Part shown: one piece after another, positions 32,306-41,797 of the stretch | Layout: each line of letters opens with the position of its first letter | How positions within the stretch are numbered: the first letter of the stretch is position 1 | Source: Streptomyces sp. ALI-76-A | GTDB lineage: Bacteria > Actinomycetota > Actinomycetes > Streptomycetales > Streptomycetaceae | Length of the DNA stretch: 64,000 bases | NCBI RefSeq assembly: GCF_030287445.1 | Contig: NZ_JASVWB010000002.1 | Span: forward strand, 7,192,001 to 7,256,000 | Direction: 5' to 3' | Translations under genes and position numbers: made by a program | Notes under the pieces: model-generated | The model's input: only the letters and a program-made list of their open reading frames with translations | What the model was told of the DNA's origin: nothing | Database searches by the model: none

Positions 32306-33747
32306 GCAGCCCCGCTTCCGCCACCGGCGCTCCCGATGCCCACGCAGCACCGGCTCCCCACGTGGGCGGTCCCCGTCCCGTGCCCCTCCTCGTGCTCGAC
32401 GTCGTCGGCCTCACCCCCCGTCTCCTCGCTCACATGCCCCACCTCAAGGCGCTCGGCCAGTCGGGTTCGCGCGCCACCCTCGGCACCGTCCTGCCCGCTG
32501 TGACCTGCGCCGCCCAGTCGACCTTCCTCACCGGCACCCACCCGTCCGAGCACGGCATCGTCGGCAACGGGTGGTACTTCCGCGAACTCGGCGACGTCCT
32601 CCTGTGGCGGCAGCACAACGGCCTGGTCGCCGGGGACAAACTCTGGGACGCCGCCCGCCGCGCCCACCCCGGCTACACCGTCGCCAACATCTGCTGGTGG
32701 TACGCCATGGGCGCCGACACCGACATCACCGTCACCCCCCGTCCGATCTACTACGCCGACGGCCGCAAGGAACCCGACTGCTACACCCGGCCCGCCGCCC
32801 TGCACGACGAACTCACCGACGAACTCGGCACCTTCCCCCTTTTCCACTTCTGGGGACCCGGCGCGGACCTGGTCTCCAGCCGCTGGATCATCGACGCGAC
32901 CCGGCACATCCTGCGCACCCGCCACCCCGACCTGACGCTCTGCTACCTCCCCCATCTCGACTACGACCTGCAGCGCTTCGGCCCCGACGACCCGCGCTCC
33001 CTGAAGGCGGCCGCGGACCTCGACGCGGCCCTGGCTCCCCTGCTGGACGACGCCCGCGCCGAGGGCCGAACCGTCGTCGCGCTGTCCGAGTACGGCATCA
33101 CCCGCGCGGACCGCCCCGTCGACATCAACCGCGCCCTGCGCCGCGCCGGCCTGCTGGAGGTGCACACGCAGGACGGCATGGAGTACCTCGACCCGATGGC
33201 CTCCCGCGCTTTCGCGGTCGCCGACCACCAGATCGCCCACGTCTACGTCCGCCGGCCGGAGGACCTCGACGCGACCCGGGCCGCGCTCGACGGACTGCCC
33301 GGCATCGAGCAACTCCTCGACGACGAGGGCAAGAAGGCTCACCACCTCGACCATCCGCGCTCCGGCGAACTCGTCGCCGTGGCGGAGCCGGACGCCTGGT
33401 TCACGTACTACTACTGGCTCGACGACGCCCGCGCGCCCGACTTCGCGCGACTGGTCGAGATCCACCGCAAACCCGGCTACGACCCGGTCGAACTCTTCAT
33501 GGACCCGCTCGACCCCTATGTGAAGGTCAAGGCGGCCGCGGCGCTGGCCCGCAAGAAACTCGGGCTGCGCTACCGGATGGCGGTCGTGCCGCTGGATCCC
33601 TCACCTATTCGCGGCAGCCACGGCCGCCTTCCCGCGAGCGACGACGACGGTCCGCTCCTCATCTGCTCCACCCCCCGCGCTGTCGGTGACCGCGTCGCGG
33701 CCACCGATGTGAAAGCACTGCTGCTCCGCCTGTCCGGTCTGTCCTGA
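32302..33747 (+). CDS. Alkaline phosphatase-superfamily phosphodiesterase (last gene of the ebo-type operon)
   Basis: 481 residues. Nucleotide pyrophosphatase/phosphodiesterase fold (PF01663): metal-binding VLDVVGLTPRLLAHMPHLKALGQSGSRATLGTVLPAVTCAAQSTFLTGTHPSEHGIVGNGW, where the Thr in AVTCAAQ is the expected nucleophile, then YLPHLDYDLQRFG, VVALSEYGITRADRPVDI and the late IRGSHGRLP with a metal His. No signal peptide is evident; residues 1-20 are Ser/Ala/Pro-rich. It could release phosphate from a cyclitol or prenyl intermediate made by the upstream genes. A corresponding phosphatase-type gene is found in other ebo clusters. It overlaps eboE by ATGA. Confidence 0.87.
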   Translation: MSSPASATGAPDAHAAPAPHVGGPRPVPLLVLDVVGLTPRLLAHMPHLKALGQSGSRATLGTVLPAVTCAAQSTFLTGTHPSEHGIVGNGWYFRELGDVLLWRQHNGLVAGDKLWDAARRAHPGYTVANICWWYAMGADTDITVTPRPIYYADGRKEPDCYTRPAALHDELTDELGTFPLFHFWGPGADLVSSRWIIDATRHILRTRHPDLTLCYLPHLDYDLQRFGPDDPRSLKAAADLDAALAPLLDDARAEGRTVVALSEYGITRADRPVDINRALRRAGLLEVHTQDGMEYLDPMASRAFAVADHQIAHVYVRRPEDLDATRAALDGLPGIEQLLDDEGKKAHHLDHPRSGELVAVAEPDAWFTYYYWLDDARAPDFARLVEIHRKPGYDPVELFMDPLDPYVKVKAAAALARKKLGLRYRMAVVPLDPSPIRGSHGRLPASDDDGPLLICSTPRAVGDRVAATDVKALLLRLSGLS

Positions 33748-33807
33748 CTGATCACAAGTGAAGCACTCACCACTGACAACGGCCTCCGACACCGAGGAGT
33801 TCCACGC

Positions 33808-34854
33808 ATGAGCCGCACCTCGCAGACCGATCCCGAACTCACCCACCGCCTCACCAGGCGCGGCATGCTCGGCGTCGCCGCGGGCGCCACCGCCGCCGCC
33901 CTGCTCGGCGCGGCGGCGTCCCCCGCCGCGGCAGCCCCCGCGGCCGACACCTCCGCCGCCGGCCGCGGCCGGGGCCGTCCCGTCCTGCCGCCCGGCCGGC
34001 TCGGCATCCAGCTCTACAGCCTGCGCGACAAGGTCTCCACGCTGGGCTTCGCGCCCGTCTTCGCGGAACTGGCCAAGTACGGCTACGACGAGGTCGAGTT
34101 CGCCGGATACACCCAGGGTTCGGCGGGCCCCATCACCCTCGCCCAGCTCAAGCGGCTGGCACGGAACCACGGCCTGAACCCGATCGGCAGCCACGTCGGC
34201 TACTACTCCAGCGACCCCAACGCCTACACCTTCGCCCAGAACCTCACCAAGGTCCTCGACGACGCCCAGGCCCTCGGCCTCAAGCACATCGGCACCGCCG
34301 CGGGCCCGTTCCGTTACGGCTCCACCGTCGACGCGTGGAAGCGGGCGGCCGAGGACTTCAACACCTACGGCGCGGCGGCGAAGGCACGCGGCATGAAGTT
34401 CTACCAGCACAACCACTCGGAGGAGTTCTCCTTCGCCACCGACAACCCCAAGGTCCGCCTCTACGACGTGCTGCTCGCGGAGACCGACCCCGACCTCGTC
34501 TACCTGGAGATGGACATCTACTGGGCGTACTCGGGACAGTTCCGCTTCTCCAAGCGGCCCGACGGCACGCCCGCGCCCTTCGAGCCGCTCGACTACGTCC
34601 TCAAGCAGCCCCACCGCTACCCGCTCTTCCACGTCAAGGACGGGGTGAGCGACCCGGGGAACCAGTACGGCTACCGCATGACCGATGTCGGCGACGGGGA
34701 CATCGACTACCAGCGGTTCATCTCCGCCGTGACCCGGCTGCGCGGTGAACGCTTCGCCCACCACTGGCAGGCGGAGCACGACAACCCGACCGAGTCCTTC
34801 ACCTTCGCACGCCGCTCCAGCGCCCACCTGCACTCGCTGCGGGAGAAGTGCTGA
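33808..34854 (+). CDS. Tat-exported sugar phosphate isomerase/epimerase-like TIM barrel
   Basis: 348 residues with GAGGAG before the ATG. A Tat signal is clear: RLTRRGMLGVAAGATAAALLGAAASPAAAA, cleaved near residue 45. The mature TIM barrel (PF01261) begins at GRLGIQLYSLRDKVSTLGF. Metal-ligand blocks are FYQHNHSEEFSF (His/Glu), VYLEMDIYWAYSG (Glu/Asp), LFHVKDGVSD (His/Asp) and HHWQAEHD (Glu). Secreted members occur near inositol and keto-sugar catabolic genes. It has its own 60-bp upstream region after the ebo-type operon and ends at a strong hairpin, so it may be a separate unit. Function outside the cell is unknown. Confidence 0.88.
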   Translation: MSRTSQTDPELTHRLTRRGMLGVAAGATAAALLGAAASPAAAAPAADTSAAGRGRGRPVLPPGRLGIQLYSLRDKVSTLGFAPVFAELAKYGYDEVEFAGYTQGSAGPITLAQLKRLARNHGLNPIGSHVGYYSSDPNAYTFAQNLTKVLDDAQALGLKHIGTAAGPFRYGSTVDAWKRAAEDFNTYGAAAKARGMKFYQHNHSEEFSFATDNPKVRLYDVLLAETDPDLVYLEMDIYWAYSGQFRFSKRPDGTPAPFEPLDYVLKQPHRYPLFHVKDGVSDPGNQYGYRMTDVGDGDIDYQRFISAVTRLRGERFAHHWQAEHDNPTESFTFARRSSAHLHSLREKC

Positions 34855-34874
34855 CAACCAGCCGGCAGACGGAC

Positions 34875-34910
34875 GAGGAGGCCCTCCCCGCCCCTGGGGA
34901 GGGCCTCCTC
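34875..34910. terminator. Strong hairpin after the exported TIM-barrel gene
   Basis: Perfect 15-bp inverted repeat GAGGAGGCCCTCCCC (34875-34889) / GGGGAGGGCCTCCTC (34896-34910) with a 6-base loop, 20 bp after the stop codon. It lies between convergent genes and could serve both. Confidence 0.88.
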
Positions 34911-35057
34911 ACGTACGCGCTGATGACGTGAGCCGAGCGTCAGGACGAGGGACGGTCGTTCCCGGCTCCAGGGAAGGGGTCGGTCGCTTCACGGCGGGGA
35001 CGGTGCGCGGCGTCGGGTCGTACCGGGCCGTGCGCTGCGACCGGACCGGCCGTCATG

Positions 35058-36449
35058 TCACGCCGTCTCCTCGCCGAGCGGGTGCGGGTTGGGAACGACA
35101 CGCCGGGCCTTGCCCGGCCTGCCCGGTGCCTTCAGGAAGAGGGCCAGCACCGCGGAGGCCAGTCCCACGCAGCCCGCTATGACGAACGCGCCTTCGTAGT
35201 CCCAGGCGCTGACCACGACCGCGCCCATACCGGAACCCACCAGCCCCGAGATCAGCTTCGAGCTGTAGACCATGCCGTAGTTGGAGGCGTTGTTGTTCTC
35301 CCCGAAGTAGTCCGCCGTCATGGCCGCGAACAGCGGGAAGATCGCGCCGCCGCCGAAGCCGGAGACCATGGAGCAGAACAGGAAGAACGGCATGCTGCCC
35401 ATCTGTCCGGAGATCAGCACGCCGAACTGGGCGGTGCCGAGCACCAGGCACACGATGATCAGCGTGTTGCGGCGGCCGAACTTGTCGGAGATCCAGCCGA
35501 TCACCCCGCGCCCCGTGCCGTTGACGATCGCCTTCAGGGACATCGCCGTGGCCACGATCCCGCCGGCGAAGCCCATGTCCTTGCCGAAGGGCACCTGGAA
35601 GGCGATGCCGAAGATGTTGATGCCGGCCGTGCACAGCAGACAGAACCACATCATCCACAGGACGGGTGTGCGGGCGGCCTCCCTCGGGGTGTACTGCTTG
35701 ACCGCCGGCGGGTTCTTCTCCAGCGCCCGCCGGATCTTCGGGTCGTCGGTGAGTCGGAGCGGGTCGACGTGCGGCGGCCACCAGTTCTTCGGCGGGTCCT
35801 TGAAGAACCACCCCGCGAACGCCACGACGGCGCAGCAGATCAGGCCCACCATCACGAGGACGACCTTGTAGTTGCCCAGATCCATGTACGAGGTGAACAG
35901 GAACACGAAGGGCACCGAGCCGTAGGCGAAACCGCCGTTGACCATGCCGGTCTTGCCGCCCTTGCGCTCCGGATACCACTTGCCGACCATGTTCACGCAG
36001 GTCGCGTAGACCAGACCGGCGCCGATGCCGCTGAACATGCCGAAACCGATGTAGGCGACGATCACGTGCGGCGCGAACGCCAGCGAGAGGTAACCGCAGA
36101 CGGTGCCCACCGCGCCGAGCATCATCGCGTACCGCGCGGGAAGCCTGCCGCTCTCCCGCAGTTGCCCGGCGGGGAAGGCGACGGCGGCCTGGAAGAACAC
36201 CCAGACGCCCATCAGCCAGAAGATGTGCCCGCTGTCCCACAGGTGGGCCTCGTGCAGGGTGTCCTCGGCGGAGGTGAACGCGTACTCCGAGGAGCTGATG
36301 CCCATCATGCCGATCCACGGGAAGAGCACCATGGTCCACCGTGGCCGGCCCATGATGTCCCGGTCGGTCTCGCCTATCCGGAACACCCGGCCGTGGTTGT
36401 TCGTCACCTCCCTGTAGGGAACGGACGTCGAGAAGTCGGTGGTTGTCAT
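35058..36449 (-). CDS. Second OFA-family MFS transporter (oxalate/formate antiporter type)
   Basis: 463 residues from the ATG at 36449 (MTTTDFSTSVPYREVTNNHGR) with AAGGGG upstream; the frame is open further but that region is the intergenic gap. About 12 helices. Helix 1 contains VLFPWIGMMGISSSEYAFTSAED, a variant of the OFA signature; later come IVNGTGRGVIGWISDKFGRRNTLIIV and a long cytoplasmic loop (PKNWWPPHVDPLRLTDDPKIRRALEKN). It differs from the OFA protein at 9738 and lacks a small partner gene. It follows, in the same direction and 121 bp away, the CoA ligase, formyl-CoA transferase and TPP-enzyme genes, supporting oxalate or formate as substrate. Confidence 0.87.
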   Translation of the reverse strand: MTTTDFSTSVPYREVTNNHGRVFRIGETDRDIMGRPRWTMVLFPWIGMMGISSSEYAFTSAEDTLHEAHLWDSGHIFWLMGVWVFFQAAVAFPAGQLRESGRLPARYAMMLGAVGTVCGYLSLAFAPHVIVAYIGFGMFSGIGAGLVYATCVNMVGKWYPERKGGKTGMVNGGFAYGSVPFVFLFTSYMDLGNYKVVLVMVGLICCAVVAFAGWFFKDPPKNWWPPHVDPLRLTDDPKIRRALEKNPPAVKQYTPREAARTPVLWMMWFCLLCTAGINIFGIAFQVPFGKDMGFAGGIVATAMSLKAIVNGTGRGVIGWISDKFGRRNTLIIVCLVLGTAQFGVLISGQMGSMPFFLFCSMVSGFGGGAIFPLFAAMTADYFGENNNASNYGMVYSSKLISGLVGSGMGAVVVSAWDYEGAFVIAGCVGLASAVLALFLKAPGRPGKARRVVPNPHPLGEETA

Positions 36450-36570
36450 GTGTGTCGCACCCCTTGCGTCGAAAGCTCTGGCCAGCGCCCCCTGTCCAAT
36501 GCCTTTCGTGTGCGCACGGGTCCCGGGGCCGGCCGACGCGCACCGTCGGCCGCCCCCGTGTCCGCTCACC

Positions 36571-38718
36571 TCATGAGCCGCCCCCCAACAGGCCCGCCGC
36601 CCGCGCCCAGCGGTACTTCGCGCCGAGCACGGCCACCGGCGTCTCCGTCGTGTACGGGTACGCCACGACTCCGCGCTCGTAGAGGTACTGGCAGGCCTCC
36701 TCGACCTCGACGTCCCCCGCGAGCGACGCCACCACGGGCTTCTCGATGCCCCGCTCCCGGAACTCGGCCACCACGCGCGCGGTGAGCTCCGCGAAGACCA
36801 TCGGGGGAGTGACGATGGTGTGCCAGTAGCCGAGGACGAGCGCGTGGACGCGCGGATCCTCCAGGCCCAGCCGGATCGTCGCCTCGTACGTCGACGGCGG
36901 CTCACCCCCGGTGATGTCCACCGGATTGCCCGCGGCCCCGAACGGCGGGATGAACCTGCGGAACGCCTCGTCCAGGTCCGGCGGGATCTCCATCAGGGTG
37001 AGCCCGTTGTCCGTGACCGCGTCCGACAACAGGACGCCACTGCCGCCGGCGCCCGTGATGATCACGATGTTGTCGCCCTGGGGGGCGGGGAGCACCGGCA
37101 ACCCGCGCGCGTACTCCAGCATGTCGTTCAGACCGGGCGCCCGGATGACACCGGCCTGCTTCAGGATGTCGTCGTACACGGCGTCGTCCCCGGCCAGGGC
37201 CCCGGTGTGCGACCCGGCGGCCCGCGCGCCCGCCGCCGTACGTCCCGCCTTCAGGACGACGACCGGCTTCCTGGGCACGGTCGCCCGCGCGGCCTCGACG
37301 AAGGCGCGCCCGTCCTTGAGGTCCTCCAGGTGCATCGCCACGCACTCGGTGTGCGGGTCCTCGGCGAACCAGGTCAGCAGGTCGTCCTCGTCCAGGTCCG
37401 ACTTGTTGCCGAGTCCGACGATCGCCGACACGCCCGTCTTCGTGGTCCGGGCGAAGCCCAGGACGGCCATCCCGATGCCACCGGACTGCGAGGTCAGCGC
37501 CACCCCGCCCTTGACGTCGTACGGCGTGCAGAACGTGGCGCACAGGTCGTGCCAGGTCGAGTAGTAGCCGTAGATGTTCGGCCCGAGCAGCCGGACACCG
37601 TGCCGTTCGGCGATCGCCACGATCTCCGCCTGGAGGGCGTGCTCACCGGTCTCCGCGAAGCCCGAGGGGATCAGCACGGCGTTCGGGATCCCCTTGCGTC
37701 CCACCTCCTCCAGGGCCGAGGCCACGAACGGGGCGGGGATCGCGAAGACCGCCACATCCACCTCACCGGGAACGTCGGTGACACTCTTGTACGCCTTGCG
37801 GCCGAGAATGTCATCGGCCTTGGGGTTCACCGGGTGGATCTCCCCGGCGAAGCCGCCGTCGACGAGGTTGCGCATCACCGAGTTGCCGATCTTGCCCTGC
37901 TCGTTGGAGGCACCGATCACCGCGACCGCGCCCGGCTGCATCAGCCGGCGCATGGAGGTGAGGATCTCCGTACGCGAGTACCGCCGCCGGGGCGCGGGCT
38001 GCGACTCGGCGAGGATGACCCGGATGTCGGCGGCGACGGCGGCCTCCGGTGTCGCGATCACCGGGTTGAGGTCCACTTCCGAGATCTCCGGGAAGTCCGT
38101 GACGAGCTGGGACACGCGTCGGATCTGCTCGGCGACCGCCCACCGGTCCACGGCCGGCCCGCCCCGCACCCCACGCAGGACCTGAGCCGACCGGATCGAG
38201 TCCAGCATGGACAGCGCCTCGTCGGCGTCCACGGGCGCGAGCCGGAACGTGACGTCCTTGAAGACCTCGACCAGCACCCCGCCCAGCCCGAACGCCACCA
38301 CCTTCCCGAACGTCGGATCCGTCACCGCGCCGACGATGACCTCCTGCCCCTTGGGCAGCAGCTCCTGCACCTGGACGCCCTCGATACGGGCGTCCGCGTC
38401 GTACGCGCGCGCGTTGTCGACGATCCGGTGGAAGGCGGCCCGTACGTCCGCCGCGCCCTCGACACCGACGATCACGCCGCCCGCGTCGGTCTTGTGCAGG
38501 ATGTCCGGAGAGACGATCTTCATCACGACCGGTCCGCCGAAGCGTGCCGCGTACGCCACCGCCTCGTCGACGTCTGCGGCCACCTCCTCACCGGGTACGG
38601 CGATCCCGTACGCGTCGGCGATCACCTTGCCCTCGGGCGCGGTCAGCACCGTGCGTCCCTCGGCCCGCACGGAGTCGAGCAGCGTGCGCACCCGCAGAGC
38701 GCGGTCTTCGGACATCAC
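36571..38718 (-). CDS. ADP-forming acyl-CoA synthetase (acetate--CoA ligase family, beta-alpha fusion)
   Basis: About 715 residues. GTG at 38718 has GGAG nine bases upstream; an ATG follows immediately. The N-terminal about 230 residues are an ATP-grasp domain (VVMKIVSPDILHKTDAGGVIVGV, VQELLPKGQEVIVGAV, FGLGGVLVEVFKDVTFRLAP). The rest is the CoA-binding and ligase part (AVAVIGASNEQGKIGNSVMRNL, SQSGGIGMAV), with a phospho-His candidate in GSHTGALAGDDAVYD. The order beta then alpha is one of the known permutations. It makes acyl-CoA from acid, CoA and ATP. Located 2 bp after frc, it could prime oxalyl-CoA or formyl-CoA formation. The acid used is inferred, not shown. Confidence 0.88.
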   Translation of the reverse strand: MMSEDRALRVRTLLDSVRAEGRTVLTAPEGKVIADAYGIAVPGEEVAADVDEAVAYAARFGGPVVMKIVSPDILHKTDAGGVIVGVEGAADVRAAFHRIVDNARAYDADARIEGVQVQELLPKGQEVIVGAVTDPTFGKVVAFGLGGVLVEVFKDVTFRLAPVDADEALSMLDSIRSAQVLRGVRGGPAVDRWAVAEQIRRVSQLVTDFPEISEVDLNPVIATPEAAVAADIRVILAESQPAPRRRYSRTEILTSMRRLMQPGAVAVIGASNEQGKIGNSVMRNLVDGGFAGEIHPVNPKADDILGRKAYKSVTDVPGEVDVAVFAIPAPFVASALEEVGRKGIPNAVLIPSGFAETGEHALQAEIVAIAERHGVRLLGPNIYGYYSTWHDLCATFCTPYDVKGGVALTSQSGGIGMAVLGFARTTKTGVSAIVGLGNKSDLDEDDLLTWFAEDPHTECVAMHLEDLKDGRAFVEAARATVPRKPVVVLKAGRTAAGARAAGSHTGALAGDDAVYDDILKQAGVIRAPGLNDMLEYARGLPVLPAPQGDNIVIITGAGGSGVLLSDAVTDNGLTLMEIPPDLDEAFRRFIPPFGAAGNPVDITGGEPPSTYEATIRLGLEDPRVHALVLGYWHTIVTPPMVFAELTARVVAEFRERGIEKPVVASLAGDVEVEEACQYLYERGVVAYPYTTETPVAVLGAKYRWARAAGLLGGGS

Positions 38719-38719
38719 G

Positions 38720-39961
38720 TCAGATCACTCCGTTCGACTTGAGCAGGCGCAGCTCCTCGTCGCCGAGACCGAGCTCGCCGACGTAGACCTCTTCGTTGTG
38801 CTCGCCCAGCAGGGGGGAACTGGTCACGTCCACGGGGGAGTCGGAGAGCTTGAGGGGGCTGCCCACGGTCACGAAGTCACCGCGCTCGGGGTGCGGCACG
38901 GTGACGACCATCTCGTTGGCGACCAGCGACCGGTCCTCGATGATCTCCCTGGTGGACAGGATCGGTCCGCACGGGATGTTGTGCGCGTTGAGCTTCTCCA
39001 GCACCTCCCACTTGGGAAGCGTCGAGGACCACTCCTCGATCAGCTGGAACATCTTGTTCAGCTTGGGCAGGCGGGCCTCGGGCGTCGCCCACTCCGGGTC
39101 GGCGGACAGCTCCGGCCGGCCGATCAGCTCGCTGAGCGGCTGCCAGCCCACCGGCTGCACGATGACGTACACGTAGTCGTTCGGGCCGCCCGGCGCGCAC
39201 CTGACCGCCCAGCCCGGTTGGCCGCCGCCGGAGGCGTTCCCGGACCGGGGAACCTCGTCGCCGAAGTCGTCGTTGGGATATTCAGCGAGCGGGCCGTGTG
39301 CCAGGCGCTGCTGGTCGCGCAGCTTCACCCGGCAGAGGTTGAGCACAGCGTGCTGCATGGCCACATTCACCCGCTGACCGCGCCCGGTGTTCTCCCGCTG
39401 GTACAGCGCCGCGAGAATCCCCGCCACGGCGTGGACGCCCGTGCCCGAGTCCCCGATCTGGGCTCCCGTCGCCAGCGGCGGCCCGTCCTCGAAACCGGTG
39501 GTCGTCATCGACCCGCCCATGGCCTGCGCGACGACCTCGTACGCCTTGAAGTTGGTGTACGGGCCGTCCCCGAACCCCTTGATGGAGGCATAGACGATCC
39601 GCGGATTGATTTCCTGGACGCGGTCCCAGGTGAAGCCCATGCGGTCGACCGCGCCCGGTCCGAAGTTCTCGACCATGACGTCGGAGCGCCGGATCAGTTC
39701 GGTGAGGATCTCCTTGCCGCGCTCGGTCTTGGTGTTGAGGGTGATGCTCCGCTTGTTGCAGTTGAGCATCGTGAAGTAGAGGGAGTCGACGTCCGGGAGG
39801 TCGCGCAGCTGCTTGCGCGTGATGTCACCGGAGGGCGCCTCCAGTTTCACCACGTCCGCGCCGAGCCACGCGAGGAGCTGGGTCGCGGAGGGCCCGGACT
39901 GGACGTGCGTCATGTCCAGGACGCGGACGCCTTCGAGTGCCTTGGTGGGTGTGGCGGTCAT
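38720..39961 (-). CDS. frc: Formyl-CoA:oxalate CoA-transferase
   Basis: 413 residues from the ATG at 39961 (GAGG eight bases upstream) rather than the GTG at 39970. Class III CoA-transferase that swaps CoA from formyl-CoA to oxalate. Long stretches match Oxalobacter Frc as I recall it: [50 protein letters not shown]. The nucleophilic Asp is Asp171 in AQIGDSGTG, and the flexible glycine loop is present at 245-247 (SGGGQPGW). The N-terminal THVQSGP carries the active-site Gln. It lies between the TPP decarboxylase and the CoA ligase with gaps of 10 and 1 bp. The strength of the motif match makes this the anchor for the oxalate interpretation. Confidence 0.95.
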   Translation of the reverse strand: MTATPTKALEGVRVLDMTHVQSGPSATQLLAWLGADVVKLEAPSGDITRKQLRDLPDVDSLYFTMLNCNKRSITLNTKTERGKEILTELIRRSDVMVENFGPGAVDRMGFTWDRVQEINPRIVYASIKGFGDGPYTNFKAYEVVAQAMGGSMTTTGFEDGPPLATGAQIGDSGTGVHAVAGILAALYQRENTGRGQRVNVAMQHAVLNLCRVKLRDQQRLAHGPLAEYPNDDFGDEVPRSGNASGGGQPGWAVRCAPGGPNDYVYVIVQPVGWQPLSELIGRPELSADPEWATPEARLPKLNKMFQLIEEWSSTLPKWEVLEKLNAHNIPCGPILSTREIIEDRSLVANEMVVTVPHPERGDFVTVGSPLKLSDSPVDVTSSPLLGEHNEEVYVGELGLGDEELRLLKSNGVI

Positions 39962-39971
39962 CGGGGGCACC

Positions 39972-41654
39972 TCACTTGTACATCGTCTGGTTCATGGTTC
40001 CGGGGGCGTACGCGTCCGGGTCGACCCAGACGTTGATCAGCGACGGCTTGCCCGACTCGCGGGCGCGCCGGAGCGCGGGGCCGATGTCGGCGGGGTCGCG
40101 GACCTCCTCGCCGTGACCGCCCAGCATCTGGGCGAACTTGTCGTAGTGGACGTCGCCGAGGGTGTTGCCGACGCGCTCGCGTTCCTCGCCGTACTTGGCC
40201 TTCTGGCCGTAACGGATCTGGTTCATGGAGGAGTTGTTGCCGACGATGCCGACGAAGGGGAGGTCGTAGCGGACGAGGGTCTCGAAGTCCCAGCCGGTGA
40301 GGGAGAACGCGCCGTCCCCGAAGAGGGCGACGACCTCCTTGTCGGGCCGTGCCTGCTTGGCGGCGAGCACGAACGGGACGCCGACGCCGAGGGTGCCGAG
40401 CGGGCCCGGGTCCATCCAGTGCCCGGGTGACTTGGGCTGCACGACCTGCCCGGAGAAGGTGACGATGTCACCGCCGTCGCCGATGTAGATGGAGTCCTCG
40501 GTCAGGAAGTCGTTGATCTCGCTGACCAGCCGGTAGGGGTGGATCGGCGAGGCGTCGGACTTCAGGCTGGGCAGCCGCTTCTCGAGAGCGGTCTGCTCGG
40601 CGGCGCGCAGCTCGTCGAGCCACTCCTTGCGCTTCGACGCGCCCCCGTTGACGCGCCCGGAGGCCGCCTCGGTCACCGACTTCAGCACCAGCCCGGCGTC
40701 GCCGACGAGCCCGAGGTCGATGTCCCGGTTCTTGCCGACGGTCCGGTAGTCGAGGTCGATCTGCACGACGGTCGCGTCCGACGACAGCCGCTTGCCGTAG
40801 CCCATGCGGAAGTCGAAGGGCGTGCCGACGATGACGATGACGTCGGCGTGGGAGAAGGCGTACCGGCGTGACAGCTGGAAGTGGTGCGGGTCGCCGGGCG
40901 GCAGGGTGCCGCGTCCGGCGCCGTTCATGTAGGCGGGGATGTTGAGGGTCCGTACGAGCTCGACGGCCGCCTCGGTGCCCCGGGTCGTCCACACCTGGCT
41001 GCCCAGCAGGATCGCCGGCTTCTCCGCGTGCACCAGCAGGTCGGCGAGTTTCTCGATGGCCTCGGGGTCGCCGGCCGAACGGGTCGAGGCACGGTAGGCA
41101 CCGGGCCGCGGCACCCGCGCCTTCGCGACCGGCACCTTGGCGTCGAGGACATCGCGCGGGATCTCCAGGAAGGAGGGGCCGGGCGCGCCGTGATAGCACT
41201 CGCGGAAGGCCATCGACACCATGTCCGCCGCCCGGGCCGTGTCCGGCACGGCCGCCGCGAACTTGGTGATCGGGGTCATCATGTCGACGTGCGGGAGGTC
41301 CTGGAGGGACCCCATCTTGTGCTGGGCGAGAGCCCCTTGGCCGCCGATCAGCAGCATCGGGGACTCCGCGCGGAAGGCGTTGGCGACACCGGTGACGGCG
41401 TCGGTCGTGCCGGGTCCCGCGGTGACGACGGCGCAGCCGGGCCTGCCGGTGATGCGCGCGTAGCCGTCGGCGGCGTGGGCGGCGACCTGTTCGTGCCGGA
41501 CGTCGACGACTTCTATGCCCTCGTCGACGCAGCCGTCGTAGATGTCGATGATGTGGCCGCCGCAGAGGGTGTAGATGCGGTCGACCCCCTCGGCCTTCAG
41601 CGCCTTGGCAACGAGATGACCACCGGAAATGACGTCCTGGGTGTCGTCGGGCAT
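39972..41654 (-). CDS. oxc: Thiamine pyrophosphate-dependent enzyme, probable oxalyl-CoA decarboxylase
   Basis: 560 residues, close to Oxc and acetolactate synthase length. Three-domain TPP enzyme: the catalytic Glu is Glu55 in [13 protein letters not shown], and the TPP/Mg motif is [31 protein letters not shown]. Its place directly upstream of frc argues for oxalyl-CoA to formyl-CoA plus CO2. However, the Tyr-Glu pair that Oxalobacter Oxc has after the GD motif (GDYEEMDQ) is replaced here by [10 protein letters not shown], and the C-terminus ends MNQTMYK instead of the ADP-binding tail. The protein may be a diverged Oxc or a 2-hydroxyacyl-CoA lyase/acetolactate synthase-like enzyme. First gene of the minus-strand operon, sharing its control region with the SucC-like gene. 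Confidence 0.7.
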   Translation of the reverse strand: MPDDTQDVISGGHLVAKALKAEGVDRIYTLCGGHIIDIYDGCVDEGIEVVDVRHEQVAAHAADGYARITGRPGCAVVTAGPGTTDAVTGVANAFRAESPMLLIGGQGALAQHKMGSLQDLPHVDMMTPITKFAAAVPDTARAADMVSMAFRECYHGAPGPSFLEIPRDVLDAKVPVAKARVPRPGAYRASTRSAGDPEAIEKLADLLVHAEKPAILLGSQVWTTRGTEAAVELVRTLNIPAYMNGAGRGTLPPGDPHHFQLSRRYAFSHADVIVIVGTPFDFRMGYGKRLSSDATVVQIDLDYRTVGKNRDIDLGLVGDAGLVLKSVTEAASGRVNGGASKRKEWLDELRAAEQTALEKRLPSLKSDASPIHPYRLVSEINDFLTEDSIYIGDGGDIVTFSGQVVQPKSPGHWMDPGPLGTLGVGVPFVLAAKQARPDKEVVALFGDGAFSLTGWDFETLVRYDLPFVGIVGNNSSMNQIRYGQKAKYGEERERVGNTLGDVHYDKFAQMLGGHGEEVRDPADIGPALRRARESGKPSLINVWVDPDAYAPGTMNQTMYK

Positions 41655-41701
41655 GGCGAAGTCCTGTCCCTTCGTAGGGGGTGGGAACGCTCTCGCGGTA
41701 C

Positions 41702-41729
41702 ATTGCATACAGTCGACGAATACTGTATG
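41702..41729. promoter_or_regulatory. Putative GntR/FadR-type operator, site C
   Basis: In the 143-bp divergent region between oxc and the SucC-like gene. Perfect inverted arms CATACAGT (41706-41713) and ACTGTATG (41722-41729) are separated by 8 bp. ATTGCATACAGT (41702-41713) matches ATTGTCTACAGT of site A at 10 of 12 positions. Confidence 0.6.
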
Positions 41730-41797
41730 AAGCTTGTTATCCCGCATCCGGTGGGTGGTGTCCAGGGGGCGTGCGGCACTTTCAGTCAGGAGCCGGA

